From Dysgonomonas sp. UBA7710 (GTDB taxonomy: Bacteria > Bacteroidota > Bacteroidia > Bacteroidales > Dysgonomonadaceae): a stretch of 57,679 nucleotides of DNA. Position numbers and translations under genes: made by a program. The notes below the pieces were generated by a model. The model was given only the letters and a program-made list of their open reading frames with translations, was not told the DNA's origin and made no database searches. The stretch covers positions 1 to 57,679 of the forward strand of contig NZ_DLFW01000014.1 in assembly GCF_002482385.1 (NCBI RefSeq), written 5' to 3'. This document shows, piece by piece, positions 1 to 7,397 of the stretch (within the stretch, counting starts at the first letter, position 1; each line of letters starts with the position of its first letter).

Positions 1-84
1 AATGTTTATAAAATAGATTTCGATTACGGCTATAAGGATGGAAATTATCATGCATATCTCAAAAGCGTAATAGTGAAATTATAA
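1..84 (+). CDS. 3' end of an unidentified gene (partial)
   Basis: Frame 1 is open from the first base of the window to a TAA at 82-84, giving 27 residues rich in Tyr, Lys and Asp (ending SVIVKL). The start lies outside the window. The gene runs convergently with the tape-measure gene that ends at 142, and a strong hairpin lies between them. The fragment is too short to assign to a family. It could be a host gene or another phage-derived one. Confidence 0.5.
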   Translation, partial: NVYKIDFDYGYKDGNYHAYLKSVIVKL

Positions 85-106
85 AGAAAAAAATTTAATT
101 TTTTCA

Positions 107-128
107 CAGGGGATTTAGAAATCCCCTG
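107..128. terminator. Bidirectional hairpin terminator
   Basis: CAGGGGATTT-AG-AAATCCCCTG is a perfect 10-bp stem with a 2-nt centre. T-rich sequence lies to its left and AATTAAAAA to its right, so it can end both the rightward partial gene and the leftward tape-measure gene. The same stem word recurs in the dispersed repeats at 2.6 and 20.2 kb. Confidence 0.75.
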
Positions 129-141
129 TAATTAAAAATTA

Positions 142-2502
142 TTAGTTTCCCGACCATCTATCTACCTGTACTGCATCCTCTTGTGCGCGAATAATATCCG
201 TAACGGCAACCTTTGACTCTATTTTTATCGATTTGATTGCTTTTATTAAAGCATCATTATCAATAGATTCGGGTGCTTCTATTGCAGGCATTAGTCCACC
301 AGAAGCAAACTCTCTTTGGAATGGCAGTTCGAAACCCTGTGATGCTCTGGCGAAAAATCCGGTTACATCGGAGGGTGTTAATTCTTTACGTTGGGAGTTT
401 ATATAGCGTACCAAGCCGAGATTTTTACTTGTTGACTCTCTGTTTATAACATATTCGCCGCCTTCTACTTCTATATTTGTACCTTCGATGCGCATGCCGC
501 CTTGTGAGTGGCGTTTGCCATTAAGCAGTCCACCGTCGGCAAATTTGGCAAGCTGCTTTGTCATTATACCCACCTGAATAGCCCCTGCTGCGGCAACTAC
601 CGCCGCCAATATAGGGCCGAGAATTGGCCCATAAGATAAAGCCTTTGTTACTCCTTGTGCTACATTAAAGATACCTTCACCAATATTTTTAAGTAATGTC
701 GCTTTGCGGTTTAGCTTTTCTATTTTTTCTTGCTCTTTTTGTTTCTTGGCTTTTTTGTCTTCTAATGCTTTATCTTTATCATCATATTCTTTTTTAGTGG
801 CTAAGATTCCATTATGATAATCTATTTCATTTTGAAGCTGTTGTGCTTTTTGGGTCTGTCCTTGTTCTGTTGCTTTTTTCTTTTCTTCTTCAAGTTCTTT
901 TAATTTGCTGGTACTTTGTTCAGCATCGTATTTAATAGCTGCTATATTAACCTTATTTTGTTTTATGTCTTCATCTATTGCATCTATCTCTGCCTTATAC
1001 ACACTACTAATAGCCCCAAAAGTCGCACCAAAATAATCGGCAGTCTGGGTCAATGCTCCTTTTATGCTATTTGCCACCGTGCTTAGCTGTTCGGTATACT
1101 GCTTCCACTGCACCATGCCGAGATCCTGTTCTTTCTTCTCGGCGGCAGTGATGCTTTGCTGTATAGTTATCAGTTCGGCACCTGCCTGTTTTATATATTC
1201 CAGTTTTTTGGTTTCTATTTCCTTGCGTTTCTCGGCATTGTCGCCGGCGGCAGCTATTTCTTCATTAAATACATCAACTTGCGTCATCATATTTTGCATC
1301 ATAGATGCCCGCAACGCCTTATCTTCATTTATCTGGTTGGCATAGTTGGTTCGGGTAGCCTGTATGTCGAGGTACTTCTTTGTGGCATCGGCAGCTTTGT
1401 CGGTAGCTTCAGCATTCTTCTTTGTAGCATCGGCAGATTGATTGTTGGCTTCTGCTGCTTTTTCTGCTGCATCGGTAATTGCTTTTTGCGATTTTACGGA
1501 ATGGTCTACAATCTGGCTGACAGTCTTGTCCGAAAAGGTCTTATCTTTCAACATCATATCCTGAAAGAAGAAATCGAGTTCATCAGCCACTTTCTCCGTA
1601 CTTTTCTTTATTTTCTTCGAAGCTGTATCTACATGTACTTCCATCTTTTCGCCACGCTGTTTCAGGAAATTCTCAAATGTACCGGCTTTGTCTTTCTGGT
1701 ATTGCTGTTCCAGCTTGGCCGATTCCTCATTATATTGGGCGTCAAGGTCTTTTAGTTTCTGAAACCGGGCTATCGCCATCGCCTGCCTGTCGGCATCGGA
1801 ATATTGTATGTGGGCTGTTTTCTCGTCTTCGGAGGCAATGGTGAGGTCGGTTGCATTTTTTATTGCCTGCGTTTCCAGTTTGTACTTGGCTTCTAGCGAG
1901 GCTTTCTGCTTCTCGTAGTTATCGTCTATGGCAGTAGCCATATTTTTCATCGAATCTTGTATTATCAGGGCGCGCTTGTCGTTGTTGTCCTGTATGTGCC
2001 TTGTTATTCCGGCTTCTGTTTGTTCATATAGTTTCCTTATCAGGGTTTCCTGCACGGTGGTATCATCCCCCCTTTTTTTAGCATTCGCGAGCGCAAAATT
2101 CAAAACGGAGAGATCTTCTTTTTCTTTTTCTTTTGCCGATTTTATAAAAGCGGCTTCTTCTTTTTTTATTTCATCCAGCTTTTTTTTATGTGCATCGCTT
2201 ATCTTTTTTGCACCATCCAGTTCTTTATTTATGCCCGTTTGTATAGACGCCTGCACTTCCTGCAATCCTTTTGCGCTGCGGGGCAATAGTTTCGACATGC
2301 CTTCTACAATTGTACCCATCTTTTGATAAGCGGGTATAATCTTATCCATATTCTTTACCGGCTCGGGCGAGGTGAGTATGCCTTGTAATATTTCCTGAGC
2401 CGAAATTACGTTTATGGTCTTTATTTCCACATTCTCCAGCTTGTCCTTCAATGCTACAACATCGCTACTGTCAATTTTTAATTTAAGTGTTTTGTCTGCC
2501 AT
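142..2502 (-). CDS. Phage tape-measure-like tail protein (copy 1)
   Basis: 786 aa, mostly Lys/Glu/Ala-rich coiled coil. A hydrophobic Gly/Ala segment lies near residues 625-655, followed by a compact C-terminal region carrying DGGLLNGKRHSQGG and GGEYVINRES. That layout is typical of tape-measure proteins, which set tail length. At about 1.5 angstrom per residue (the known rule) 786 aa would suit a tail of roughly 110-120 nm. The gene lies downstream of a tail assembly chaperone on the same strand, the usual order in siphophages. Its ATG is 13 nt after the regulon motif at 2516-2544. The C-terminal ~110 residues are nearly identical to those of the gene at 21444-23552, while the N-terminal ~500 residues are mostly different. 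The family call is from architecture and context. Confidence 0.8.
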   Translation of the reverse strand: MADKTLKLKIDSSDVVALKDKLENVEIKTINVISAQEILQGILTSPEPVKNMDKIIPAYQKMGTIVEGMSKLLPRSAKGLQEVQASIQTGINKELDGAKKISDAHKKKLDEIKKEEAAFIKSAKEKEKEDLSVLNFALANAKKRGDDTTVQETLIRKLYEQTEAGITRHIQDNNDKRALIIQDSMKNMATAIDDNYEKQKASLEAKYKLETQAIKNATDLTIASEDEKTAHIQYSDADRQAMAIARFQKLKDLDAQYNEESAKLEQQYQKDKAGTFENFLKQRGEKMEVHVDTASKKIKKSTEKVADELDFFFQDMMLKDKTFSDKTVSQIVDHSVKSQKAITDAAEKAAEANNQSADATKKNAEATDKAADATKKYLDIQATRTNYANQINEDKALRASMMQNMMTQVDVFNEEIAAAGDNAEKRKEIETKKLEYIKQAGAELITIQQSITAAEKKEQDLGMVQWKQYTEQLSTVANSIKGALTQTADYFGATFGAISSVYKAEIDAIDEDIKQNKVNIAAIKYDAEQSTSKLKELEEEKKKATEQGQTQKAQQLQNEIDYHNGILATKKEYDDKDKALEDKKAKKQKEQEKIEKLNRKATLLKNIGEGIFNVAQGVTKALSYGPILGPILAAVVAAAGAIQVGIMTKQLAKFADGGLLNGKRHSQGGMRIEGTNIEVEGGEYVINRESTSKNLGLVRYINSQRKELTPSDVTGFFARASQGFELPFQREFASGGLMPAIEAPESIDNDALIKAIKSIKIESKVAVTDIIRAQEDAVQVDRWSGN

Positions 2503-2515
2503 AAGTGTTTTTATG

Positions 2516-2544
2516 GTATAGATAAAGTTTTTTATTTTTGATTA
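2516..2544 (-). promoter_or_regulatory. Regulon promoter motif of tape measure 1
   Basis: On the minus strand TAATCA is followed after 13 nt by TTATCTATAC, and the ATG comes 13 nt later. This is one of the bipartite sites shared by the dispersed phage genes. It has no TAnnTTTG box. If TCTATAC acts as the -10 element the mRNA leader would be only a few nucleotides. Confidence 0.75.
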
Positions 2545-2568
2545 CCTTTGGTCGATAAAAAATTCACA

Positions 2569-2700
2569 TACCACCGTCCCGCCGTCCTTTCGGATTTGCA
2601 ATCCGAAAGTTTCTATTGTGAGGATTTATAATCCACCAAAGAGTTTATTGGATTGTAAATCCTGATAATAAAAAGCAGGGGATTGAAAATCCCCTGCGAC
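2569..2700. repeat. Dispersed palindromic repeat, copy 1
   Basis: About 130 bp built from GGATT/AATCC words. It contains three palindromes: TTTCGGATTTGCAATCCGAAA, a pair of ATTTATAATCC/GGATTGTAAATCC arms, and CAGGGGATT-GAAA-ATCCCCTG. The reverse complement of the whole block is found again at 20226-20343. It sits between the tail chaperone and the tape measure and may form a large cruciform or an RNA terminator. Confidence 0.7.
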
Positions 2701-2730
2701 GAAGCCTAATATACTGGAATTCTACTTTTC

Positions 2731-3006
2731 CTACCTCCTTATCTGCCTTTCAAACTTATACTGCTCATCTTCAGCCCGCATCTTATCTATCCGGTAAAGG
2801 AGGAATCCGAAAACTTCGACAACTGCCTTTCCAGTGATCTGGTCAAATAAGTATATTTTATCCTCCGCCAGATCGGCAATTGTTTTATACCACCCCCATT
2901 TATTACAAAAGTCTTTGTATCCTTTAGAAACCGGTTTGCCTGAGCCACCACCGTTGAATAATGGTGCAAAATCGCTTCTGATTTTTTCTTTTTGTACAAA
3001 AAAAAA
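2731..3006 (-). CDS. Tail assembly chaperone, -1 frame extension (T part of G-T)
   Basis: In the -1 frame relative to the upstream chaperone, an open frame runs from a run of nine T (coding strand) to a TAG at 2731. It encodes about 90 aa containing NKWGWYKTIADLAEDK and a Lys/Arg/Glu-rich tail. The Trp-rich 'WGWY..I..LA' pattern resembles the C-terminal extension of siphophage tail chaperones, and this frame looks more protein-like than the overlapping zero frame. The T9 run (2998-3006) supplies a T-TTT-TTT slippery heptamer. In lambda and relatives the equivalent G-T fusion is made by programmed -1 frameshifting. The alternative is a real indel mutation or an assembly error in the homopolymer. 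Confidence 0.65.
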   Translation of the reverse strand, partial: FFFVQKEKIRSDFAPLFNGGGSGKPVSKGYKDFCNKWGWYKTIADLAEDKIYLFDQITGKAVVEVFGFLLYRIDKMRAEDEQYKFERQIRR

Positions 3007-3479
3007 GCGAGCAACGGTAGGGCTTTGTCGCAAGGCAGGTTGCGGAACGTCTCTTGTCGTATGGCGGCAGTATCGGGATTGTAGCTTTCACCCGCCGGAC
3101 GGCATACGATAGCCAGCGTTTCCGAAATTTTGGTTTGGCTGTCACCGTTGAGCGTTTCCTCTACGTCTATCCATTCGCTCAGTGTGAGCTTGTCCGATAC
3201 GGGGATAAAGAAATCCTGCCCATCGATATTGACCCTTGTTGCAGGTTCGAAATCGGTGTCGAACACAAAGCTGACAGCTTCGTATATGGCATCGAACAGT
3301 TGGGTAGGGGAGTCAAGCAACCATTGGCTGTCCAGCCTGCAAATGCCGGCTATGAAGTGCACGTATTCCATCTTGCCATCGGGGCGGTGCTTAAACCATT
3401 TTTCATAATCGGCAAGGCTAAGGTCGGCCCATGATTCGGGTAAAGAGATTTTCTGGTTGTTGATTTCGATTTTTAACAT
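2787..3479 (-). CDS. Phage tail assembly chaperone (G-like)
   Basis: The zero-frame product starts MLKIEINNQ at 3479, after an A-rich ribosome site. A longer start at 3533 (MAQAIYN...) adds 18 residues encoded by low-complexity leader DNA and is less likely. The first ~158 residues (to the T9 run) form the conserved-looking part, with SLADYEKWFKHR near the N-terminus. After the T run the zero frame continues for about 70 residues of poor coding quality to 2787, whereas the -1 frame looks genuine. Position immediately before the tape measure supports the role: such chaperones coat the tape measure during tail assembly. The identification is by synteny and frameshift architecture, not by a recognised signature. 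Confidence 0.65.
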   Translation of the reverse strand: MLKIEINNQKISLPESWADLSLADYEKWFKHRPDGKMEYVHFIAGICRLDSQWLLDSPTQLFDAIYEAVSFVFDTDFEPATRVNIDGQDFFIPVSDKLTLSEWIDVEETLNGDSQTKISETLAIVCRPAGESYNPDTAAIRQETFRNLPCDKALPLLAFFLYKKKKSEAILHHYSTVVAQANRFLKDTKTFVINGGGIKQLPIWRRIKYTYLTRSLERQLSKFSDSSFTG

Positions 3480-3551
3480 AATTTTTATATTTAAAGATTT
3501 CAAAATTTCAAGATTATAAATCGCTTGCGCCATTCTTCATTATTTCTCACT

Positions 3552-3580
3552 GTATAGATAAATTACTTTTATTTTGATAA
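3552..3580 (-). promoter_or_regulatory. Regulon promoter motif of the tail chaperone
   Basis: On the minus strand TTATCA, 13 nt, TTATCTATAC. The leader that follows (GTGAGAAATAATGAAGAATG) is nearly repeated after the sites at 23561-23589 and 45899-45927, so a longer promoter-leader unit has been copied. Confidence 0.75.
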
Positions 3581-3660
3581 AGGATTAATCAATTTTTTTC
3601 ATGCGGCGATAGTAAATTTGTTTCATTTTATGATAAATATAATGTTCTCAAACTGCTGTT

Positions 3661-3815
3661 TACTGTATCTTGAGAGTTACACAACTCTATACGCTTCCCC
3701 ATACGCTTCCCCATACGCTTCCCCATACGCTTTCTTATACACTAACCACTACACTAACCTATACGCTACCCTATACTATACTAAAGACAAGACTATACAA
3801 GACTATATAAAAAAG
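3661..3815 (+). pseudogene. Relic of the phage replication gene, with 12-bp tandem repeats
   Basis: From 3689 there are three perfect 12-bp units ATACGCTTCCCC followed by degenerate units, then ATACTAAAGACAAGACTATA. The same words occur in order in the intact winged-helix gene at about 46790-46860, where they encode a YTLPYTYTKDKT-like linker. A 69-codon open frame (3618-3827) spans this stretch but lacks the N-terminal domain. I read it as a broken internal fragment of a paralogue, placed just upstream of the tail chaperone promoter. Confidence 0.65.
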
Positions 3816-3844
3816 AAAATTAAATAAAAGAAAAAAGAATCGGG

Positions 3845-3873
3845 GTATAGATAATTTTAAAAAAATATCATAA
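3845..3873 (-). promoter_or_regulatory. Orphan regulon motif, leftward
   Basis: On the minus strand TTATGA, 13 nt, TTATCTATAC, with the same spacing as the functional copies. No intact minus-strand gene starts close behind it; the next is the chaperone, 365 nt away with its own motif. It may have served a gene now reduced to the relic region. Confidence 0.6.
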
Positions 3874-3897
3874 AATCTGCATAAAGTTGAAATGAAT

Positions 3898-3907
3898 TTA
3901 TCTATGC
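3898..3907 (+). promoter_or_regulatory. Near-match regulon motif, rightward
   Basis: TTATCTATGC followed by CCCAAAAAGCG matches the motif plus its A-rich downstream segment with one change. No TTATCA box lies 13 nt upstream. It points at the small frame 3929-4168 and is divergent from the site at 3845-3873. Confidence 0.4.
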
Positions 3908-3928
3908 CCCAAAAAGCGAGCCGAAAGT

Positions 3929-4168
3929 ATGACAAATTTTATTCATAGTACAGTTTACAAGCTAAAAGTGCAACAGGTTGCCGGTTGCATGCCGGTATTG
4001 TTATGTTTCCCCCATGCCGGACTTATGCCTGTTTTGGGTAAGATAGTTGAGTGCAAGGAGGTTTCTCTTATTTTTTATCAGATATTTTCGGTAATAAGCA
4101 AGACTGTTTTTTTTTCAGGCGACTCTCCGCCACGTATTTCACCGCTTTATCGACACTATCTATTTTAA
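3929..4168 (+). CDS. Doubtful 79-aa open frame behind a near-match motif
   Basis: The ATG lies 21 nt after the TTATCTATGC site, a distance like that of real regulon genes. The predicted protein is Cys/Phe/Pro-rich, has no recognisable domain, and its composition is not convincing. It may be a degraded phage gene or chance. Confidence 0.2.
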   Translation: MTNFIHSTVYKLKVQQVAGCMPVLLCFPHAGLMPVLGKIVECKEVSLIFYQIFSVISKTVFFSGDSPPRISPLYRHYLF

Positions 4169-4202
4169 CATAGAAACAATCCATTAAACAAAATTCACTT
4201 TC

Positions 4203-4292
4203 GTTACGTTAATACTATGTGTTTTTCATGGTATTAGATTTTAAGGTTAATAATGAAGATTGGTTGTTGTGAAACAACCTTTTCTTTTTTTA
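4203..4292 (+). ncRNA. Structured RNA element, copy A
   Basis: Two hairpins follow each other: TAATACTATG...CATGGTATTA (4210-4236) and GGTTGTT-GTGA-AACAACC (4262-4279), the second followed by a T-rich tract ending TTTTCTTTTTTT, as in an intrinsic terminator. The same order, loop sequence and spacer words (AAGGTTA) occur on the minus strand at 18975-19053. Stem positions differ in compensating ways (G-C in this terminator stem, A-T in the other), which favours a conserved structure. No clear promoter was found, so it may be the 3' end of a longer transcript. Confidence 0.5.
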
Positions 4293-4602
4293 TTTGGCGT
4301 CTGCGTGTGTATCCTTTTTGCTATTTTGATAAATAAATATTTATCTTTATCAGGTTATTATGGAAATCAAACTCATTGGAAGGAACGAAAGACAAAAGAT
4401 AGCGGGTCCAAATATTTTTAATTCTTTTTTTAGCGATTGATTGTTAAAAAAAAATCTATATTTTTTACTTTTATTATATGAATTAAATTGCTAAATATGT
4501 TAATCTTAACAAAATTATATCTAAGAAAAAATCTATATTCAATCTTTTTAATATGTTAAATATGAAAAATAGGATGTAATTTTATATATTCCTCTCACAA
4601 CT

Positions 4603-4612
4603 TTATCTATAC
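4603..4612 (+). promoter_or_regulatory. TTATCTATAC motif upstream of a host-type gene
   Basis: An exact TTATCTATAC lies 40 nt before the ATG of the secreted protein at 4653. The TTATCA box and the downstream TAAAAAG are both missing, and the distance to the ATG is longer than at the phage genes. It may be a coincidental or weakened site. Confidence 0.35.
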
Positions 4613-4652
4613 TTCTTTTATGTTTATTAATTAAAGTAAAAACTAAACAATT

Positions 4653-5054
4653 ATGAGAATTAAAATTTTTTTTCTTGCGTTTTTGATCTCTTGCGTTGGC
4701 GGAATAAGTTATGCTGCTGTTGATGGAATAGTTAATGTTGCCTTGCATAATGCCGGTGGACCTGGAGAGACTGGTCCTATATTTCCTATGGCCAGAATGT
4801 TTTCTGTATCTCCGGTAACAGTGACTGTAACCGATGATGTAAATCTGGATATATTATTCAGGAGTAGTGTTGGTGCAGTAGTTGTGGCAATTAAAGATGA
4901 AGCAGGTGTGGTACACTATGTGAAAAGCGTAGATACTACAGAAACAACCAGCTTATCGGTAGATATCAGTATGCTTCCGCCCGGAACATATACTATTTCA
5001 TTTACAAATGCGGATAAGACATTGAACAAATATGGCACTTTTGAGGTTAATTAA
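4653..5054 (+). CDS. Small secreted DUF3244-like protein, cassette 1
   Basis: 133 aa with a cleavable signal peptide (hydrophobic residues 4-20, cleavage near SYAA). The C-terminal half looks like an Ig-like beta domain, ending PPGTYTISFTNADKTLNKYG. This pattern matches the Bacteroidetes DUF3244 family of short secreted proteins of unknown function. It is followed after a hairpin by a TPR/HTH membrane regulator, and the pair is repeated at 6911-9101. It may be the ligand or reporter of that regulator (inference). The paralogue at 6911 shares the signal peptide style, the Gly/Pro-rich linker and the KYGTFE end. Confidence 0.75.
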   Translation: MRIKIFFLAFLISCVGGISYAAVDGIVNVALHNAGGPGETGPIFPMARMFSVSPVTVTVTDDVNLDILFRSSVGAVVVAIKDEAGVVHYVKSVDTTETTSLSVDISMLPPGTYTISFTNADKTLNKYGTFEVN

Positions 5055-5085
5055 TCATTCATTTTTTACAAAATAAATTCAGAAG

Positions 5086-5113
5086 GGTTCGGGTTTACCA
5101 GCCCGAGCCTTTT
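5086..5113 (+). terminator. Intercistronic hairpin, cassette 1
   Basis: GGTTCGGG...CCCGAGCC followed by TTTTC lies between the secreted protein and its regulator. An equivalent hairpin with a compensating change sits at the same place in cassette 2. It probably terminates most transcripts and keeps regulator expression low. Confidence 0.7.
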
Positions 5114-5133
5114 CTATTCTAGGTCTTAGTTTA

Positions 5134-6840
5134 ATGAAAAATATAGCATTTAGTAAAAGTTATATACTTTGTCTACTACTAATTTTCTTTTTCTATTCCT
5201 GCAAAAAAGACAATCATTCCGCAGAATTGTTAACAAAGGCGCAAAGTATTGTAGATAATAATCCATCCGAAGCCCTTTTATTGCTGGACTCGATCCGCAA
5301 TCCGGAGCAGATGGATAAAAATAATTATATGCAGTATATAGTAGCAAGGGTGCAGGCAAAATTTAATATTCATCGGCCGGATATAAAGAATGACACCTTG
5401 ATTTTCGATGCATACAAATATTTTGATGAGAAGAAAAATTATCAGCAAGCGGCTTTGGCTCATTATCATACAGCAGCCCTGTATAATGAAAACGAATTTG
5501 CTGATAAAGAACTGGAACATTTTAAACTAGCAATGCATTATGCTTTAAAAGCAGGTGATAACCTTTTGGCTGGCAAAAGTCTTCATTGGATTGGAAACCT
5601 GTATCACCGTAAGAATATACAGGACAGTGCCATAGTTAATTATAAACGGGCTTTACATTATTACCCGGTAAGTAAGGAATCTGAGAAATATATATTGCAT
5701 GCAATAAATCTTACAGGCTTTTCCTATGAAATGGAGGGTAATTTCGATAGTGCATTTGTTTATTTTAACAAAGGTATGCAATTGGCAAAACAACTTGATA
5801 ATAAAGCCTCCCAAATAACCTTTTCTCATTTATTAGGTATCGTTTATCGTGATTTGGAAGATTTTCCCAAAGCGGAATCTTATTTGCAAGAAGCAATACA
5901 CGGAACTACCAATCGGGATGAGAAACGGCGTATTAATCTCAGTATACTCATGTTATACAACGATATGAGCAAGCTTGATTCTGCAATGTATTATTCCAAT
6001 CAACTGTTGTCATATATTCCTGAAATGACATATATCAACACCCGCCAGGAAAGCTATGCAGCTATATCGGAATATTATAAGAAAAGCGGAGATTATAAAA
6101 CGGCGCTTTATTATAATAATCTGTATGATACTACTACCCGGGAAATCAAAGAGGCTGATAATACTAAAAAGCTGGCTGAAGCCGACCGAAAGTACAAGGC
6201 GGTTATAGAACAACAGGAACTGCAAAGCACGCGCATGCGCAGTTATCTGTATTCAATAGGCGCTGTATCATTCACACTGATTATTCTTATGACCGTCTAT
6301 TTCAGGAGCCGGACATCGCGTCTCAAGCGTCAGAGAGTAGCCGAGCGCAACAAATTACTCGAAGAGCAGTCGCAGGTGCATGCGAAATTGCTTGAACATC
6401 AGCACGAAAGCCTTACATATATGCAGGGTATATATCGTAGTATTGTAGACGAATGGGCGGATATAGACAAAAAGGTGAAGTCTCTGGCTAAAGAATTCGG
6501 GGTGAAAGAAGAACCCGAACTCTACATGAAAATAAAACAGATGATAGAAAATTTTAAACAGAATACCAATCAGCAGCTTGTGGTACTCGCTAAAGAGCAT
6601 TTTCTGAAACAACCCTATGGCGATAGTGCCGTTTCTACCCTGAAGGACAAGGATCTGCTGCTCTTTATGCTTTACTACTGCGGATATAAACGTAATGATG
6701 TCGCAATTTTGTTGGGTGTTAATCCACACAAGGATAATATGGCCTTCCGCAAACTGGATTTGAGGAATAAACTTCTCAAAGCAGGAATGGAACAGTATGA
6801 TATTGAAAAAATATTATTTTCGGAAGAAAATATAAATTAA
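5134..6840 (+). CDS. TPR lipoprotein-type membrane regulator with C-terminal HTH, cassette 1
   Basis: 568 aa. The N-terminus is a hydrophobic signal ending YSCKK, a possible lipobox or signal anchor. Residues ~35-350 form TPR-like helical repeats, for example AALAHYHTAALYNENEFADKE. A membrane segment lies at ~370-389. It is followed by a Lys/Glu-rich coiled coil (~395-430) and a C-terminal HTH at ~503-555 with CGYKRNDVAILLGVNPHKDN. This is the Bacteroidetes one-protein transmembrane regulator layout: an extracytoplasmic sensor joined to a cytoplasmic DNA-binding domain. It is probably co-transcribed with the secreted protein at 4653. Signal and targets are unknown. It is closely related to the protein at 7398 over its whole length. 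Confidence 0.75.
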   Translation: MKNIAFSKSYILCLLLIFFFYSCKKDNHSAELLTKAQSIVDNNPSEALLLLDSIRNPEQMDKNNYMQYIVARVQAKFNIHRPDIKNDTLIFDAYKYFDEKKNYQQAALAHYHTAALYNENEFADKELEHFKLAMHYALKAGDNLLAGKSLHWIGNLYHRKNIQDSAIVNYKRALHYYPVSKESEKYILHAINLTGFSYEMEGNFDSAFVYFNKGMQLAKQLDNKASQITFSHLLGIVYRDLEDFPKAESYLQEAIHGTTNRDEKRRINLSILMLYNDMSKLDSAMYYSNQLLSYIPEMTYINTRQESYAAISEYYKKSGDYKTALYYNNLYDTTTREIKEADNTKKLAEADRKYKAVIEQQELQSTRMRSYLYSIGAVSFTLIILMTVYFRSRTSRLKRQRVAERNKLLEEQSQVHAKLLEHQHESLTYMQGIYRSIVDEWADIDKKVKSLAKEFGVKEEPELYMKIKQMIENFKQNTNQQLVVLAKEHFLKQPYGDSAVSTLKDKDLLLFMLYYCGYKRNDVAILLGVNPHKDNMAFRKLDLRNKLLKAGMEQYDIEKILFSEENIN

Positions 6841-6910
6841 AATATCTAACTTTATCAATTGGCTGTAAATGCCTGTTTAGAACACGCAATAATTTAAAAA
6901 TTAATCTATT

Positions 6911-7318
6911 ATGAGAACAAAATTTTACTTCTTAGTGTTTATTATGTTGTGTCTGGGAGGAAATGCTTTTGCTGGTAATATCGTAGATATTGCGGTAGGA
7001 GACGGACCGGGTGAAGGCGGTCCTACTATAAATCCTCCGGCGGCTGCTCGAATGGCTGTTATGTCTACCGTATCTCCTATATCAGTAAAAATGGTTGATG
7101 ACAAGAGTCTGGTAGTATCATTCACAGCTAATTTAGGTGTTGTAACCGTGGCCGTTAAAGATGAAACTGGCGCTGTATATTACACAAAGGTTGTAAATAC
7201 GTCAAATTCAAGCAAATTGTCTGTAAATATTTCTGGACTTCCAGCAGGTAAGTACACTATAACATTTGTGAATACTGCTACTTCTTTGAAAAAATATGGT
7301 ACCTTTGAAATTGATTGA
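6911..7318 (+). CDS. Small secreted DUF3244-like protein, cassette 2
   Basis: 135 aa, a paralogue of the protein at 4653. It has a signal peptide (residues ~4-20, AFAG cleavage region), a Gly/Pro-rich stretch GDGPGEGGPTINPPAAAR, and an Ig-like C-terminus with GLPAGKYTITFVN and KKYGTFE. It starts 70 nt after the end of the cassette 1 regulator. No TTATCTATAC site is present here, so the two cassettes may be regulated differently. Confidence 0.75.
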   Translation: MRTKFYFLVFIMLCLGGNAFAGNIVDIAVGDGPGEGGPTINPPAAARMAVMSTVSPISVKMVDDKSLVVSFTANLGVVTVAVKDETGAVYYTKVVNTSNSSKLSVNISGLPAGKYTITFVNTATSLKKYGTFEID

Positions 7319-7349
7319 TATTAAATTTTTCAAATAACAATATTGAAGG

Positions 7350-7378
7350 GGTTCGGGACTTGTAATCCCGAACCTTTT
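7350..7378 (+). terminator. Intercistronic hairpin, cassette 2
   Basis: GGTTCGGG...CCCGAACC followed by TTTTC. It has the same position and stem as the hairpin at 5086-5113, with an A-T pair where cassette 1 has a G-T pair. The conserved placement suggests a functional attenuator or terminator. Confidence 0.7.
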
Positions 7379-7397
7379 CTAGTCTGGTTCTTTTTTA

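Noticed and set aside
1156..1755. 199-codon plus-strand frame inside tape measure 1
   Set aside because: Antisense shadow of a coiled-coil gene, rich in Phe/Tyr/Cys, with no start signal.
3689..3736. Short tandem repeats that could suggest a CRISPR array
   Set aside because: The 12-bp units are directly adjacent without spacers and match the linker of the winged-helix gene.
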